Source: Thiobacillus sp. | Lineage (GTDB): Bacteria > Pseudomonadota > Gammaproteobacteria > Burkholderiales > Thiobacillaceae | Reading direction: 5' to 3' | NCBI GenBank assembly: GCA_024709685.1 | Contig: JANJWF010000122.1 | Coordinates: forward strand, 1-35,117 | DNA length: 35,117 nt | In this document: piece after piece, positions 9,819 through 21,495 of the stretch | Position numbering within the stretch: position 1 is the first letter of the stretch | Layout of the letters: the number at the start of each line of letters is the position of its first letter | Position numbers and translations under genes: made by a program | The notes under the pieces: generated by a model | Seen by the model: the letters and a program-made list of their open reading frames with translations, nothing else | Told to the model about the DNA's origin: nothing | The model's database searches: none

Positions 9819-10811
9819 GTGTTGAGGGCTTCTCGCCCCGCCAGCTTGCTGGCGGGGCTTTCGCTTTTGTCGGTGCTTCTGCTCACGTCGTGTGCCCACC
9901 GGGTGCCCCTGATGGAAGAGCGGATTTCAAGCCTGCCTCCCAAGGCGGAACTGAGCGACACGCCTTTCTTTCCCCAGGAGCGTTATCAGTGCGGGCCGGC
10001 GGCGCTCGCCACCGTGCTCAATGCGCGCGGCGTGGCGGTCAGCCCCGAGGAACTCGTTCCCCAGGTCTATCTGCCCGCCCGCAAGGGCAGCCTGCAGGCA
10101 GAAATCGTCGCCGCCGTGCGCCGGCAGGGTCTGCTCGCCGTCGTGGCCGAGCCCCGGTTGGATGCCCTGCTGGAGGAAGTCGCTGCAGGCCATCCCGTGC
10201 TGGTGTTGCAGAACCTTGGACTCGACTGGCTGCCGCGCTGGCACTATGCGGTCGTGATGGGCTACGACCTCGATGCTCAGGAACTGGTCTTGCGTTCCGG
10301 AACCGAGCCGCGACGCATCACCCAATTCGGCGTGTTCATGAGCACCTGGAATCGGTCCGGGCGCTGGGGGATCGTCGTGCTGCCCCCCGGCAGCCTGCCG
10401 GCGCGCGCCGGGCCGGCCAGCTATCTCGAGGCAGTGAGCGGCATCGAGGCCCTCGGCAAACTGGAAGCGGCGCGCACGGGTTACCGCGCAGCCAGCGAGA
10501 AATGGCCAGACCAGGCGGTGGCCTGGCTGGGACTGGGTAATACCGGGTTCGCCCTGGGGCAATATCCGGATGCAGAGTCGGCATTCCGCCAGGCGATTGC
10601 CGTCAAGCCGGGTGAATACGCCGGCTGGAACAATCTGGCCTACGCACTGGCCGCTCGCCAGTGCGTTCGCCTGGCTCGCGAGTCTGCGCGCTGCGCAATT
10701 CGGCTGATGCCCGAGACCGCGGCAGCCGGGCAGACCCTCAGGGAGATGGAAGACCTTCCGCTGACGCAGACGGAAGCCTGCCAGCCCCTGCCGGCCTGTC
10801 CTAACCCATAA
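9819..10811 (+). CDS. PA2778-family C39-like cysteine peptidase lipoprotein with TPR repeats
   Basis: A 330-residue exported protein. The signal peptide ends in a lipobox (LLLTSC, Cys about residue 25), so it is probably a lipoprotein. A papain-like C39-type domain follows: FFPQERYQCGPAALATVL with the catalytic Cys about residue 58, and LPRWHYAVVMGYD with the catalytic His about residue 145, then RSGTEPRRITQFGVF. From about residue 215 the sequence turns into TPR-type helices (YRAASEKWPDQAVAWLGLGNTGFALGQYPDAESAFRQAIAVKPGEYAGWNNLAYAL). This architecture is the PA2778 family. The start is a GTG 7 nt after the upstream stop without a good ribosome site, so translational coupling is likely. Adjacency to two PA2779-type proteins suggests it processes or handles them; that is inference. 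Confidence 0.88.
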   Translation: MLRASRPASLLAGLSLLSVLLLTSCAHRVPLMEERISSLPPKAELSDTPFFPQERYQCGPAALATVLNARGVAVSPEELVPQVYLPARKGSLQAEIVAAVRRQGLLAVVAEPRLDALLEEVAAGHPVLVLQNLGLDWLPRWHYAVVMGYDLDAQELVLRSGTEPRRITQFGVFMSTWNRSGRWGIVVLPPGSLPARAGPASYLEAVSGIEALGKLEAARTGYRAASEKWPDQAVAWLGLGNTGFALGQYPDAESAFRQAIAVKPGEYAGWNNLAYALAARQCVRLARESARCAIRLMPETAAAGQTLREMEDLPLTQTEACQPLPACPNP

Positions 10812-10848
10812 TCCGGCTACCTGCCGTCTCGCCACCAAGGAGTTCAAC

Positions 10849-11928
10849 ATGAGCGATCTGTTTTCCCCGGCACGTTTTGGCGCCATCGAGCTTTCCAACC
10901 GCATCGTGATGTCATCGCTGACGCGCAACCGCGCCGGAGCCGGCAACGTGCCGACCCCGCTGACGGCCGAGTACTATCGCCAGCGTGCCTCCGCCGGCCT
11001 GATCCTGACCGAGGCGACGCCGATCTGCGCGGAGGGGCACGGCTACCCGCGCACCCCCGGCATCCATACCCCCGAGCAGGTCGCCGGCTGGAAGCAGGTG
11101 ACCGCCGCGGTGCATGACGCCGGTGGCCGAGTCGCCCTGCAACTGTGGCATGTGGGGCGGATTTCGCATCCCGACCTGCAGCCGGGCGGCGCCCTGCCGG
11201 TCGCTCCTTCGGCGATCCGCCCCGCGGGGCAGGTGTTCACCGGGCAGTCGATGAAGGATTACGTCACCCCGCGTGCGCTCGAATCTGCGGAAATCCCCGT
11301 GCTCGTTGCCAGCTACGCGAAGGCGGCGCGCAACGCAATGGAGGCGGGGTTTGACGGGGTGGAGATCCATGCCGGCAATGGCTACCTGCTGGATCAGTTC
11401 CTGCGCTCGTCCACCAACCGGCGTACCGATGCCTACGGCGGCAGCAAGGAAAACCGCGCGCGCCTGCTGCTCGAGGTGCTGGAGGCGGTGAACCGGGAGA
11501 TCGGCAGTGACCGCGTTGGCGTGCGGCTGTCGCCTGTGACGACGTTTGGCGATCTCAGCGACGAGGATCCGCAGGACACTTTCGAGTATGTCGTCACCCA
11601 GCTCAATCCGCTAAAACTGGCGTTCCTCGATATCCTGCAGGGGACCGGCGGCGCATCCAGGGAGCAGTGGGTCCCGTTCGACTACGACAGGCTGCGCGGG
11701 CTGTATGCGGGCAACCTGATCCGCAACAATGGCTACGATTTCGCGACGGCACAGCAGGCCGTTATTTCTGGCGCCGCCGACGCGATCGCGTTCGGCCGGC
11801 AACTGCTGGCCAATCCCGATCTGGTCGAGCGTTTCCGTCGCGGCGCACCGCTGAATGCGCCCGACTACGAAACCTTCTACCGCGGGGAAGAGAAGGGCTA
11901 TACCGACTACCCGTTTCTGCAGGACTAA
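10849..11928 (+). CDS. Alkene reductase, Old Yellow Enzyme family (NemA-like)
   Basis: A 359-residue FMN-dependent flavoenzyme that reduces activated C=C bonds of enals, enones, maleimides or nitro compounds with NAD(P)H. It is preceded by AAGGAG 6 nt before the ATG. Hallmarks in order are LFSPARFGAIELSNRIVMSSLTRNRA, LILTEATPICAEGHGYPRTPGIHT, LQLWHVGRISHPDLQP, VEIHAGNGYLLDQFLRSSTNRRTDAYGGS (substrate-binding His and Asn spaced as H-x-x-N), GVRLSPVTTFGD, and the C-terminal FGRQLLANPDLVERFRRGAPLN. Length and motifs match E. coli NemA. It is a stand-alone gene with no regulator of the NemR type beside it. Physiological substrate unknown. Confidence 0.93.
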   Translation: MSDLFSPARFGAIELSNRIVMSSLTRNRAGAGNVPTPLTAEYYRQRASAGLILTEATPICAEGHGYPRTPGIHTPEQVAGWKQVTAAVHDAGGRVALQLWHVGRISHPDLQPGGALPVAPSAIRPAGQVFTGQSMKDYVTPRALESAEIPVLVASYAKAARNAMEAGFDGVEIHAGNGYLLDQFLRSSTNRRTDAYGGSKENRARLLLEVLEAVNREIGSDRVGVRLSPVTTFGDLSDEDPQDTFEYVVTQLNPLKLAFLDILQGTGGASREQWVPFDYDRLRGLYAGNLIRNNGYDFATAQQAVISGAADAIAFGRQLLANPDLVERFRRGAPLNAPDYETFYRGEEKGYTDYPFLQD

Positions 11929-11950
11929 TCCGGGAGGCTTGGCTGACGAT

Positions 11951-12739
11951 CTATCCCGGCCGGTTGGCCAAGTGTCGGGTGATGGCTTCGTAGTCGGCGA
12001 TGGCGAGATTTTCGGCTCGCCTGCTTGAGTCGATGCCGAGTGCCGCGAAGTCCTCGGCCTTCAGCAGGCCGCCGAGGGTGTTTCTCAGCGTTTTGCGGCG
12101 TTGCGAAAACGCCGCCGAGACCACACGGGAAAGCAACGCTTCATCGAGCGCGACGATTTCAACGGGTGTTTTGGGGATCAGCCGCACCACTGCGGAATCG
12201 ACCTTGGGCGGCGGATTGAACGCGGTGGGCGGCACGTCGAGCAGCCATTCGAGGTGGAAGCGGCGCTGCAGCATGATCGACAGCCGCCCGTAGTCGGCGG
12301 TCGAGGGCGCGGCGACCATGCGCTCGACCACCTCCTTCTGCAGCATGAAAGTCATGTCGCGGATGTGCGCGCCGAATTCCATCAGCTGGAACAGCAGCGG
12401 CGTGGAAATGTTGTACGGCAGGTTGCCGACGATGCGCAGATCGTCACCCAGGCTGCCGAAATCGAACTTCAGGGCATCGCAGCTGTGCACGCTGAGACGG
12501 TCCGTCGGCCAGGTTCTTTGCAGGCGCGCGACAATGTCGCGGTCAAGTTCGACCACATGCAGGTGCGGCAGGCGCTCGAGCAGGGGCCTGGTCAGTGCCC
12601 CCAGGCCGGGTCCGATTTCGACGACGGTCTCGTCAACCTGGGGATGGATCGTATTGACGATGGCATGGATGACGCCGTCGTCGATGAGGAAGTTCTGGCC
12701 GAAGCGCTTGCGGGGCGTGTGGTTAATCGGTTTGGGCAT
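11951..12739 (-). CDS. rsmA: 16S rRNA (adenine(1518)-N6/adenine(1519)-N6)-dimethyltransferase
   Basis: The KsgA/RsmA methyltransferase that dimethylates two adjacent adenines in helix 45 of 16S rRNA using S-adenosylmethionine, a late step of 30S maturation. The N-terminus reads [16 protein letters not shown], the SAM site [12 protein letters not shown], and the catalytic motif NLPYNIS; the C-terminal domain has [13 protein letters not shown] chose the ATG at 12739 because GGAAG lies 5 nt upstream; the ATG at 12751, four codons earlier, lacks a ribosome site and sits in a hairpin arm. It is the last gene of the lptD-surA-pdxA-rsmA operon and converges on the OYE gene with a gap of 22 bp. Confidence 0.96.
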   Translation of the reverse strand: MPKPINHTPRKRFGQNFLIDDGVIHAIVNTIHPQVDETVVEIGPGLGALTRPLLERLPHLHVVELDRDIVARLQRTWPTDRLSVHSCDALKFDFGSLGDDLRIVGNLPYNISTPLLFQLMEFGAHIRDMTFMLQKEVVERMVAAPSTADYGRLSIMLQRRFHLEWLLDVPPTAFNPPPKVDSAVVRLIPKTPVEIVALDEALLSRVVSAAFSQRRKTLRNTLGGLLKAEDFAALGIDSSRRAENLAIADYEAITRHLANRPG

Positions 12740-12749
12740 ACGATCTTCC

Positions 12750-12765
12750 ATGGGCTTCAGCCCAT
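12750..12765 (-). promoter_or_regulatory. Hairpin spanning the pdxA stop and rsmA upstream start
   Basis: On the coding (minus) strand ATGGGC, loop TGAA, GCCCAT forms a 6-bp stem. The loop holds the pdxA stop codon TGA, and the 3' arm contains the first two bases of the upstream rsmA ATG. Ribosomes ending pdxA would open the stem, which would couple the two genes. Seen in sequence; the role is inferred. Confidence 0.45.
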
Positions 12766-13824
12766 TGGAGAGTTGGAGTCCCCTTGCGGGGCATCTCGCT
12801 CGCCCCCTTCTCCGTCTGGGGGAGGGGTGGGGGAAAAGGGCAGGCTGCGCTTTGCCGCCATCTCAAGCGCCATCTCGATTGCCGCCAGCAGGCTGCCCAA
12901 GTCCGCCCGCCCTGTACCGGCGAGGTCGAGTGCAGTGCCGTGGTCGACCGAGGTGCGGATGAAGGGCAGGCCCAGCGTGACGTTCACGCCGCTGCCGAAG
13001 CTCGCGTACTTGAGCACGGGCAGGCCCTGGTCGTGGTACATCGCCAGCACGGCGTCGCAGGGGTGGTGGCGGATTCGCGAGAACAGGGTGTCGGCGGGTA
13101 GCGGCCCGACGAGGTCCATGCCCTCGGCACGCAGGCGCTTCAGTGTGGGCTCGATGACGTCGATTTCCTCGCGCCCCAGATGGCCGGCTTCGCCGGCGTG
13201 GGGATTGAGGCCGGCTACGAGAATGCGCGGCCGAATGATCCCGAACTTGCCGTGCAGGTCGGCGTGCACGATGCGCACCACCTCGATCAGCAGGGTCGGC
13301 GTGATCGCATCGGCCACCTCGCGCAGTGGCAGATGCGTGGTGGCGAGCGCGACCCGCAGACCGCCGCCTGCGAGCATCATCACGACCCTCGAGGTCCCGC
13401 TGTGGTCGGCCAGGTATTCGGTGTGGCCGGTGAAGGCGAAGCCGGCATCGTTGATGATGCCCTTGTGCACCGGCGCCGTGACCATCGCCTGATACGCGCC
13501 GTTCATGCAGCCCCCGAGCGCGGCGTCGAGCATGGCCAGTACGTGGGCGCTGTTGCGCAGATCGAGGATGCCGGCATTGACGGGCACCGCGACCGGGATG
13601 TGGTGCACGTGCAGGGTGCCGGCCCGGTGTTCGGGAATGGCTTCGCCAGTGATGAGGTCGAGTGTGATGCCGAGCTGGTTGGCGCGTGCGCGCAGCACGT
13701 CGGCGTCGCCCAGCACCGACAGGCGGCACGGTAATGACTGCCTCGACAGCGCGATGCAGAGGTCGGGGCCGACTCCGGCAGGCTCGCCTGCGGTGAGCGC
13801 GATGACGGGCAACTCCGGCGGCAT
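12757..13824 (-). CDS. pdxA: 4-hydroxythreonine-4-phosphate dehydrogenase with extended C-terminus
   Basis: A metal- and NAD-dependent enzyme of the DXP-dependent pyridoxal phosphate pathway, which oxidises 4-phosphohydroxy-L-threonine. It starts [19 protein letters not shown]. Metal-ligand histidines lie in [19 protein letters not shown] and [11 protein letters not shown]; other hallmarks are [23 protein letters not shown] and [21 protein letters not shown]. The protein has 355 residues against about 330 usual. The family-like part ends near [13 protein letters not shown], and the last 25 or so residues ([18 protein letters not shown] and on) come from a GC-rich palindromic repeat that replaced the original stop region. 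It lies 7 nt after surA and no good ribosome site precedes the ATG, so coupling is likely. Confidence 0.95.
   Translation of the reverse strand: MPPELPVIALTAGEPAGVGPDLCIALSRQSLPCRLSVLGDADVLRARANQLGITLDLITGEAIPEHRAGTLHVHHIPVAVPVNAGILDLRNSAHVLAMLDAALGGCMNGAYQAMVTAPVHKGIINDAGFAFTGHTEYLADHSGTSRVVMMLAGGGLRVALATTHLPLREVADAITPTLLIEVVRIVHADLHGKFGIIRPRILVAGLNPHAGEAGHLGREEIDVIEPTLKRLRAEGMDLVGPLPADTLFSRIRHHPCDAVLAMYHDQGLPVLKYASFGSGVNVTLGLPFIRTSVDHGTALDLAGTGRADLGSLLAAIEMALEMAAKRSLPFSPTPPPDGEGGERDAPQGDSNSPMG
12803..12840. repeat. GC-rich imperfect palindromic repeat inside the pdxA 3' end
   Basis: The plus strand has CCCCC, then TTCTCCGTCT, then a run of G tracts and AAAAGGG, which reads as an imperfect palindrome on either strand. 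It resembles the short C/G-tract repeats (CCCTCTCCC ... GGGAGAGGG type) scattered between genes in many beta- and gammaproteobacteria. It is translated as a proline/glycine-rich tail of PdxA. Identity as a dispersed repeat is from general knowledge and was not tested by counting copies. Confidence 0.45.
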
Positions 13825-13831
13825 GTTGGAA

Positions 13832-15139
13832 TCAGTCGATCGGGCGCAGTTCGACGTAGGCCTGATCGCGAATCTGCCGTATCCAGTCCTGGAAGGCCTC
13901 TTCAGCCTTGCGTTCGCGGATCGCCTGGCGCGCCAGCAGGCGCTGGCGTTCCTGCGTCACGTCCTGGTCGCGGCGTTCCAGCACCTGAATCAGATGCAGG
14001 CCGAAGGGTGACTGGACCGGAGCACTGAGCTCGCCTGGTGCCAGGGCGTCCATCGCCTTCTCAAAGTCGGGAACGGTATCGCCCGGGTTGATCCAACCAA
14101 GGTCACCACCTTTGGAGGCGCTGGCGTCCTCCGAATGCAGGCGCGCCAGTTCGTCGAATTTCACGCCATTGTCGATGCGATCCTTCAGTTGCAGCAGGCG
14201 GTTACGGGCATCGGATTCGGAGGTGAGTTCATTGGTCTTGATGAGGATGTGGCGCACGTGCGTCTGGGTCACCGTGAGGGTGGCGTCGAGCCCGCGTTTA
14301 TCGTTGAGTTTGAGAATATGGAAGCCGTTGCTGCTTTTCAAAAGTGGACTGATCTGGCCCGGCTGCAGTGGCTTCAGCGCATCGACAAACAGCGCCGGCA
14401 TTTTGCCGCTGGCGCGCCAGCCGAAGGCGCCGCCCTGCAGGGCGTTGGGCGCATCGGAATGGCTCGCCGACAACTGGGCGAAATCGACGCCGCGGGCAAG
14501 CTGGGCGAGGATGTCCTCGGCGCGTGCACGGCGCGCCTGGATCTGCTCGGGCGAGGCGTTCTCGGGCACGGTGACGAGAATGTGGGAAAAGTTGTATTCG
14601 GTTTCCGTACCCTGTTGCACCTGGGTCTGCAGATAGCCCTCGATCTCTGCATCGCTCACCGAAACCCGGTTGTCGACGTCGCGCTCGCGGGCGCGCGCGA
14701 TGAGAAGTTCGTTCTGGATCGTACTGCGCATGCTGTCGAGGCTCTGGCCTTCCTTTTCAAGCGCGGCGGCGAGGCTTGCCAGGTCGAGCTTGTTTTGTGC
14801 GGCAATGCGCTGCAGCGCGCGTTCGACCTGGATGGGATCGACGCGAATGCCGGTGTTGCGGGCATGCTGCTGCAGCGCCAGTTCGGTGACCATGCGCTCC
14901 AGGAGCTGTTTTTCCAGCACCTCGCGCGCCGGCAGCGGCGTGTTCTGGCGCGACAGGTTCTGTAACACTTCCGCATAGCGCTTGGACAGTTCCTGGCGGG
15001 TGATCACCTCGTCGTTGACGACGGCGACGACATGATCGAGCGGCAGGACGGCCGCATGCGCCGGCAATAGGGTCGAGACAGTGATCAGCATTGCCGCGAC
15101 CCACTGTGGGTACCATTCAGGGCGTTTGAGAAATTTCAT
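13832..15139 (-). CDS. surA: Periplasmic peptidyl-prolyl isomerase and outer-membrane protein chaperone SurA
   Basis: A 435-residue periplasmic chaperone for beta-barrel proteins on their way to the Bam complex. The chosen ATG at 15139 gives a signal peptide (MKFLKRPEWYPQWVAAMLIT, cleavage near PAHAA); a GTG at 15163 would extend it by eight residues and overlap lptD further. Next come the SurA N-terminal domain (VLPLDHVVAVVNDEVITRQEL) and two parvulin domains, starting at TEYNFSHILVTVPE and THVRHILIKTNE, each with GGAFGW or GGDLGW and PFGLHLI-type motifs. It overlaps the end of lptD by 23 nt. LptD is a known SurA client, so the order lptD-surA makes biological sense. Confidence 0.96.
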   Translation of the reverse strand: MKFLKRPEWYPQWVAAMLITVSTLLPAHAAVLPLDHVVAVVNDEVITRQELSKRYAEVLQNLSRQNTPLPAREVLEKQLLERMVTELALQQHARNTGIRVDPIQVERALQRIAAQNKLDLASLAAALEKEGQSLDSMRSTIQNELLIARARERDVDNRVSVSDAEIEGYLQTQVQQGTETEYNFSHILVTVPENASPEQIQARRARAEDILAQLARGVDFAQLSASHSDAPNALQGGAFGWRASGKMPALFVDALKPLQPGQISPLLKSSNGFHILKLNDKRGLDATLTVTQTHVRHILIKTNELTSESDARNRLLQLKDRIDNGVKFDELARLHSEDASASKGGDLGWINPGDTVPDFEKAMDALAPGELSAPVQSPFGLHLIQVLERRDQDVTQERQRLLARQAIRERKAEEAFQDWIRQIRDQAYVELRPID

Positions 15140-17309
15140 TGCTAGGCCTGTATCCGGGAACACTTTGTTTCAAAACGTCGAGCGGGTTGGCACCCAGGCG
15201 CCCCATGCCGGTGAGTTCCAGCTGCAGGAACAGGGCATCGCTGGACTCGTCTTCCTTGGTGGCCAGGTGCTGGATCATCGCGCGCACCGCCCAGCAGCCA
15301 CCATTGTACTCAAGCCCCGCCAGACCCTCGACCAGCTTGTCGTCCTGGAACGAATAGTTGTAGCGGAACATGCCGTACCAGCGGTTGGCCAGCGGCCACT
15401 GTCCGGACAGGTCGACCTGCTCGGATGCTTGGTCAATGAAGCGGTAGCCAAAGTTCACGGTGCGGCCGGGGGCGGGGCGATACGACGCGCCGAAATTCTG
15501 GCGGATGCTGGTGCCAGTCTGGGTATCGAGCTGCAAGGCGGCATCGAGGCGCCAGGCTGGCGTGATTTGTCCGCTGACGGCGGCGAGCAGGTCGGTGGTG
15601 TTGCTGGTGCGGGGCAGCACGTCGGGCAGCGTGACCCGCTGGTCGCTGAAGTAATAGCGCTGGCCGAACGTGAGCTGCAGGCGTTCCAGTCCGCTGGCTA
15701 CCTCGTTGAAGCGGCTGGTGACCGCGAGCGTTAACTGGTTGGCATCGTTGACGCGGTCGCCGCCGATGAACTGGTTTTCGGTGAACATCTGCGCATAGCT
15801 TAAATCCAGCATCGCGGTATCGAACACAGGAATTTCGTCCTGGTTGCGGTACGGAGCGTAGACATAATAGGCGCGCGGTTCCAGCGTCTGCTCGTAGTCG
15901 GTCCCGGCGATGCGGATCGGGCGGTCGAAGGTGACGCCGCTGTCGAGGCTGAAAATCGGGAGGTTGCGCGTGATGTGCTGCTTGGCCGCGCTGTCGTCCA
16001 GCGCGTAATAGCTACTGTGCCACCCGATCTGCGGCGTGAGGAAGCCGTAGGAATTGGTGAGTGGCAGCCTCAGCGTGGGGTAGGCCAGCACCCGGGTGCC
16101 TTCAGTCAGAGTGGGGTGGGCGAAGCGGGTGGCAGAACTGTCCAGCCCGAATTCCAGGCCGTTGCCGAAGGTCTGCGTCGTGCCAAGGCTGGCATGCGGC
16201 AGCCGCGCGTAGGGCTCGACGATCGGGTCGCCTATTGCGGTCGAGTCCTGCAGCGTCTGGAAGGACTGCGCCCGCAGTTCCGCATGCCAGGCACCTTGCT
16301 GCGTGGTCAGCCAGACTTCACGGTTGAGGTTCGAAAGCGACGTGGCGGAAATCTGGTTGGAAAGATCGCGGAAATAGTCGTCGTCGGATACTCGGTTGAA
16401 CAGTATGCCGGCCTGGGTGGTACCACTTAGCTGAAAAGTGTTGTTGAGCGCCATGCTCCAGCGCGAGCGCTCGGCTTCGCGATCGTCGGGCAGGTATTCG
16501 AGACGGTTGACGCCCTGGGACTGGTTCAGCAGATAGCGGAATTCGCCGCCCAGCTGCATGCCGCGTTTGGACAGCACGCGTGGGTACAAGGTGGCATCGT
16601 AGTTGGGCGCGAGGTTGAGATAGTAGGGCACCAGAATGTCGAGGCCGCTGCCGTCGGTAGTGCCGAGGGTGGGCGCCAGCACGCCTGTCTTACGCTCGTT
16701 GTTGAGCGAGAAATCCATCCAGGGCGAATACAGAATGGGGACGCCAAGAAAATGCAGCGAGGTGTTGCGTGCGGTACCGACGTTGCGGGTGCGGTCGATG
16801 TCGAGGTCGTTCACCTTGAGGTACCAGTCGTCATTGTCCACCGGGCAGGTGGTGTAGGTGGCGTCCTGCAACTGGAAGTGGTTTTCGTCGACAAAGTCGA
16901 TCCGCTCCGCGCCGCCGCGCCCCGGTTGGGTGGTGAAGCGGTAGACCGGCTGGCTGAACTCGCCGCTGTAGGTGTCGAGGTCGAGCTTGAGCGAATCCCC
17001 CGCCAGCTGCAGTTCGGGCTGTTCCAGCCGGACCCGGCCGCGTGCCTCGACCTCGTTCAGCGTCATGTCGTAGCGCAGCCAGTCGGCAAAGAAATTCTGC
17101 CCTGCCTGGCGCGCCTCCACCCGGCCGCTGGCTTCGACGACATTGGGTGCAGTCGATTCGATGCGGTCGGCCGACACGAACAGCGGCCCTTCCTTGTCGG
17201 CCACAGCCTTGCTCAGTTCCACGTCCCGTTTGAGCACGAGCCCGTCCGCGCCCGCGGAAAAGGCGGACAGCAGCAGCGCGACGAGGGCAAAGCCTGGCAA
17301 GGTGGACAA
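15117..17309 (-). CDS. lptD: LPS-assembly protein LptD
   Basis: The outer-membrane beta-barrel that, with LptE, inserts lipopolysaccharide into the outer leaflet. It has 730 residues. A signal peptide (LPGFALVALLLSAFSAGADG) is followed by an OstA/LptA-like periplasmic domain (LFVSADRIESTAPNVVEASGRVEARQAG) to about residue 170 and a long barrel domain with many aromatic alternating strands up to the end. Two cysteines, in TYTTCPVDNDDW and NGGCWAVRAMI, fit the interdomain disulfide that LptD needs; E. coli has four. The start is a TTG: an in-frame stop lies 24 nt upstream and no ATG or GTG lies between. The gene is divergent from amgK, with only 35 bp between start codons. Confidence 0.95.
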   Translation of the reverse strand: MSTLPGFALVALLLSAFSAGADGLVLKRDVELSKAVADKEGPLFVSADRIESTAPNVVEASGRVEARQAGQNFFADWLRYDMTLNEVEARGRVRLEQPELQLAGDSLKLDLDTYSGEFSQPVYRFTTQPGRGGAERIDFVDENHFQLQDATYTTCPVDNDDWYLKVNDLDIDRTRNVGTARNTSLHFLGVPILYSPWMDFSLNNERKTGVLAPTLGTTDGSGLDILVPYYLNLAPNYDATLYPRVLSKRGMQLGGEFRYLLNQSQGVNRLEYLPDDREAERSRWSMALNNTFQLSGTTQAGILFNRVSDDDYFRDLSNQISATSLSNLNREVWLTTQQGAWHAELRAQSFQTLQDSTAIGDPIVEPYARLPHASLGTTQTFGNGLEFGLDSSATRFAHPTLTEGTRVLAYPTLRLPLTNSYGFLTPQIGWHSSYYALDDSAAKQHITRNLPIFSLDSGVTFDRPIRIAGTDYEQTLEPRAYYVYAPYRNQDEIPVFDTAMLDLSYAQMFTENQFIGGDRVNDANQLTLAVTSRFNEVASGLERLQLTFGQRYYFSDQRVTLPDVLPRTSNTTDLLAAVSGQITPAWRLDAALQLDTQTGTSIRQNFGASYRPAPGRTVNFGYRFIDQASEQVDLSGQWPLANRWYGMFRYNYSFQDDKLVEGLAGLEYNGGCWAVRAMIQHLATKEDESSDALFLQLELTGMGRLGANPLDVLKQSVPGYRPSNEISQTP

Positions 17310-17344
17310 GCGATGTAAAATCCCGGTTCGTTATTCGGAGCAGT
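17310..17344. promoter_or_regulatory. Very short divergent lptD/amgK intergenic region
   Basis: Only 35 bp separate the TTG of lptD and the GTG of amgK. On the plus strand TAAAAT at 17316-17321 could be a -10 box for amgK, whose GGAG ribosome site lies at 17337-17340. No matching -35 box is evident. Promoters for both genes must overlap this gap or the opposite coding region. Confidence 0.4.
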
Positions 17345-20346
<3,002 letters not shown>

Positions 20347-20362
<16 letters not shown>

Positions 20363-21495
20363 ATGACGTGCTCATCGTCGGCGCCGGGCCGGTCGGCGCA
20401 GTGTGTGCGCTGGCGCTCATGCAACAGGGCGTCGCGGCGCACGTGCTCGAGGCGCAGCCGGAAGACGCGCGTGCCGACAGCCGGACGCTGGCGCTGGCGC
20501 ACGGCTCACGCCTGATCCTCGATCGCCTCGGCGTGTGGGAGCGATTGCAGGGTGTCACCCCGATCACCCGGATCCATATCTCGCAGCGCGATGCGCTGGG
20601 CGTGGCACGGCTCGCCGCCGACGAACTCGGGGTGCCGGCGCTGGGCTATGTGCTGCCGTACGCCGAGCTTGCCGCCGCGCTGAAACAGGCGCTTCGGGAG
20701 GCGGGCATCGCCGTCGAATACGGTGTCGCCGTGGCACGCATCGAATCTGCGGCCGATGCCGCGATCGTCCATACGGCCGACGCCCGCACGCTTGGCGCGC
20801 CGCTGGTGGCGGTGGCCGATGGCGGCCGCGGCAACGCGGTGCCGATACCCAGGTTCGAGCGCGACTACGGGCAGATAGCCGTGGTGTGCGACGTCGAGAC
20901 CGAGCTGCCGCACGCCAACCAGGCGTTCGAGCGCTTCACGCCCGACGGGCCGGCAGCATTGCTGCCCAAGGGTGATCGCTACGCGATGGTGTGGAGCGCG
21001 AGCAACGCCGATGCCCAGCGCATCGCTGCCCTGCCGGATGACGAATTCCTCGCCACGCTACAGCGCCATTTCGGCGGGCGCCAGGGCATGTTCCTGCAGG
21101 CCGGCCCACGCAAGACTTTCCCGCTTAGGCTTGCGTACACGGGCAGCGACACAGCCGGTCGCGTGGTGCGCATCGGCAACGCCGCGCAGACGCTGCACCC
21201 GGTGGCGGGGCAGGGCTTCAACATCGGCCTGCGCGACGCCTGGGAGCTGGCGAGCCTGTGCGGCGATACGCCGCGCGAGGCGCTCGGCAGCACTGCCATG
21301 CTGGCCGCCTATGCACGCGGCCGGCGCGACGACGTGATCGGTGGCCTTGGCTTCACCGACTTTCTGGTGTGTACGTTCTCCAATGATTTCGCGCCGCTGC
21401 GCCACGCGCGCGGACTCGGCCTTCTGGCGCTGGAGGCGGTCCCGCCGCTGAAGATCTTCGTTGCGCGGCGCATGATGTTCGGGGCACGCGGATGA
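20347..21495 (+). CDS. ubiH: 2-octaprenyl-6-methoxyphenol hydroxylase-type FAD monooxygenase
   Basis: A flavin-dependent ring hydroxylase of ubiquinone synthesis, 382 residues from the ATG at 20347 inside the pepP end. The Rossmann motif is VLIVGAGPVGAVCALAL; the second FAD motif GNAAQTLHPVAGQGFNIGLRDAWELA lies near residue 280, as in the UbiH/UbiF/VisC/COQ6 family. LADGGRGN-like VAVADGGRGNAV is the DG motif. UbiH normally hydroxylates C1 of the ring. Which of the two adjacent paralogues hydroxylates which carbon is assigned by gene order shared with E. coli (pepP-ubiH-ubiI), so regiospecificity is inferred. It overlaps the next gene by 4 nt. Confidence 0.92.

Noticed and set aside
12101-13492. 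A 463-codon plus-strand frame across rsmA and pdxA
   Set aside because: It runs antisense to two clearly conserved genes and its product shows no domain; it is a codon-bias shadow.
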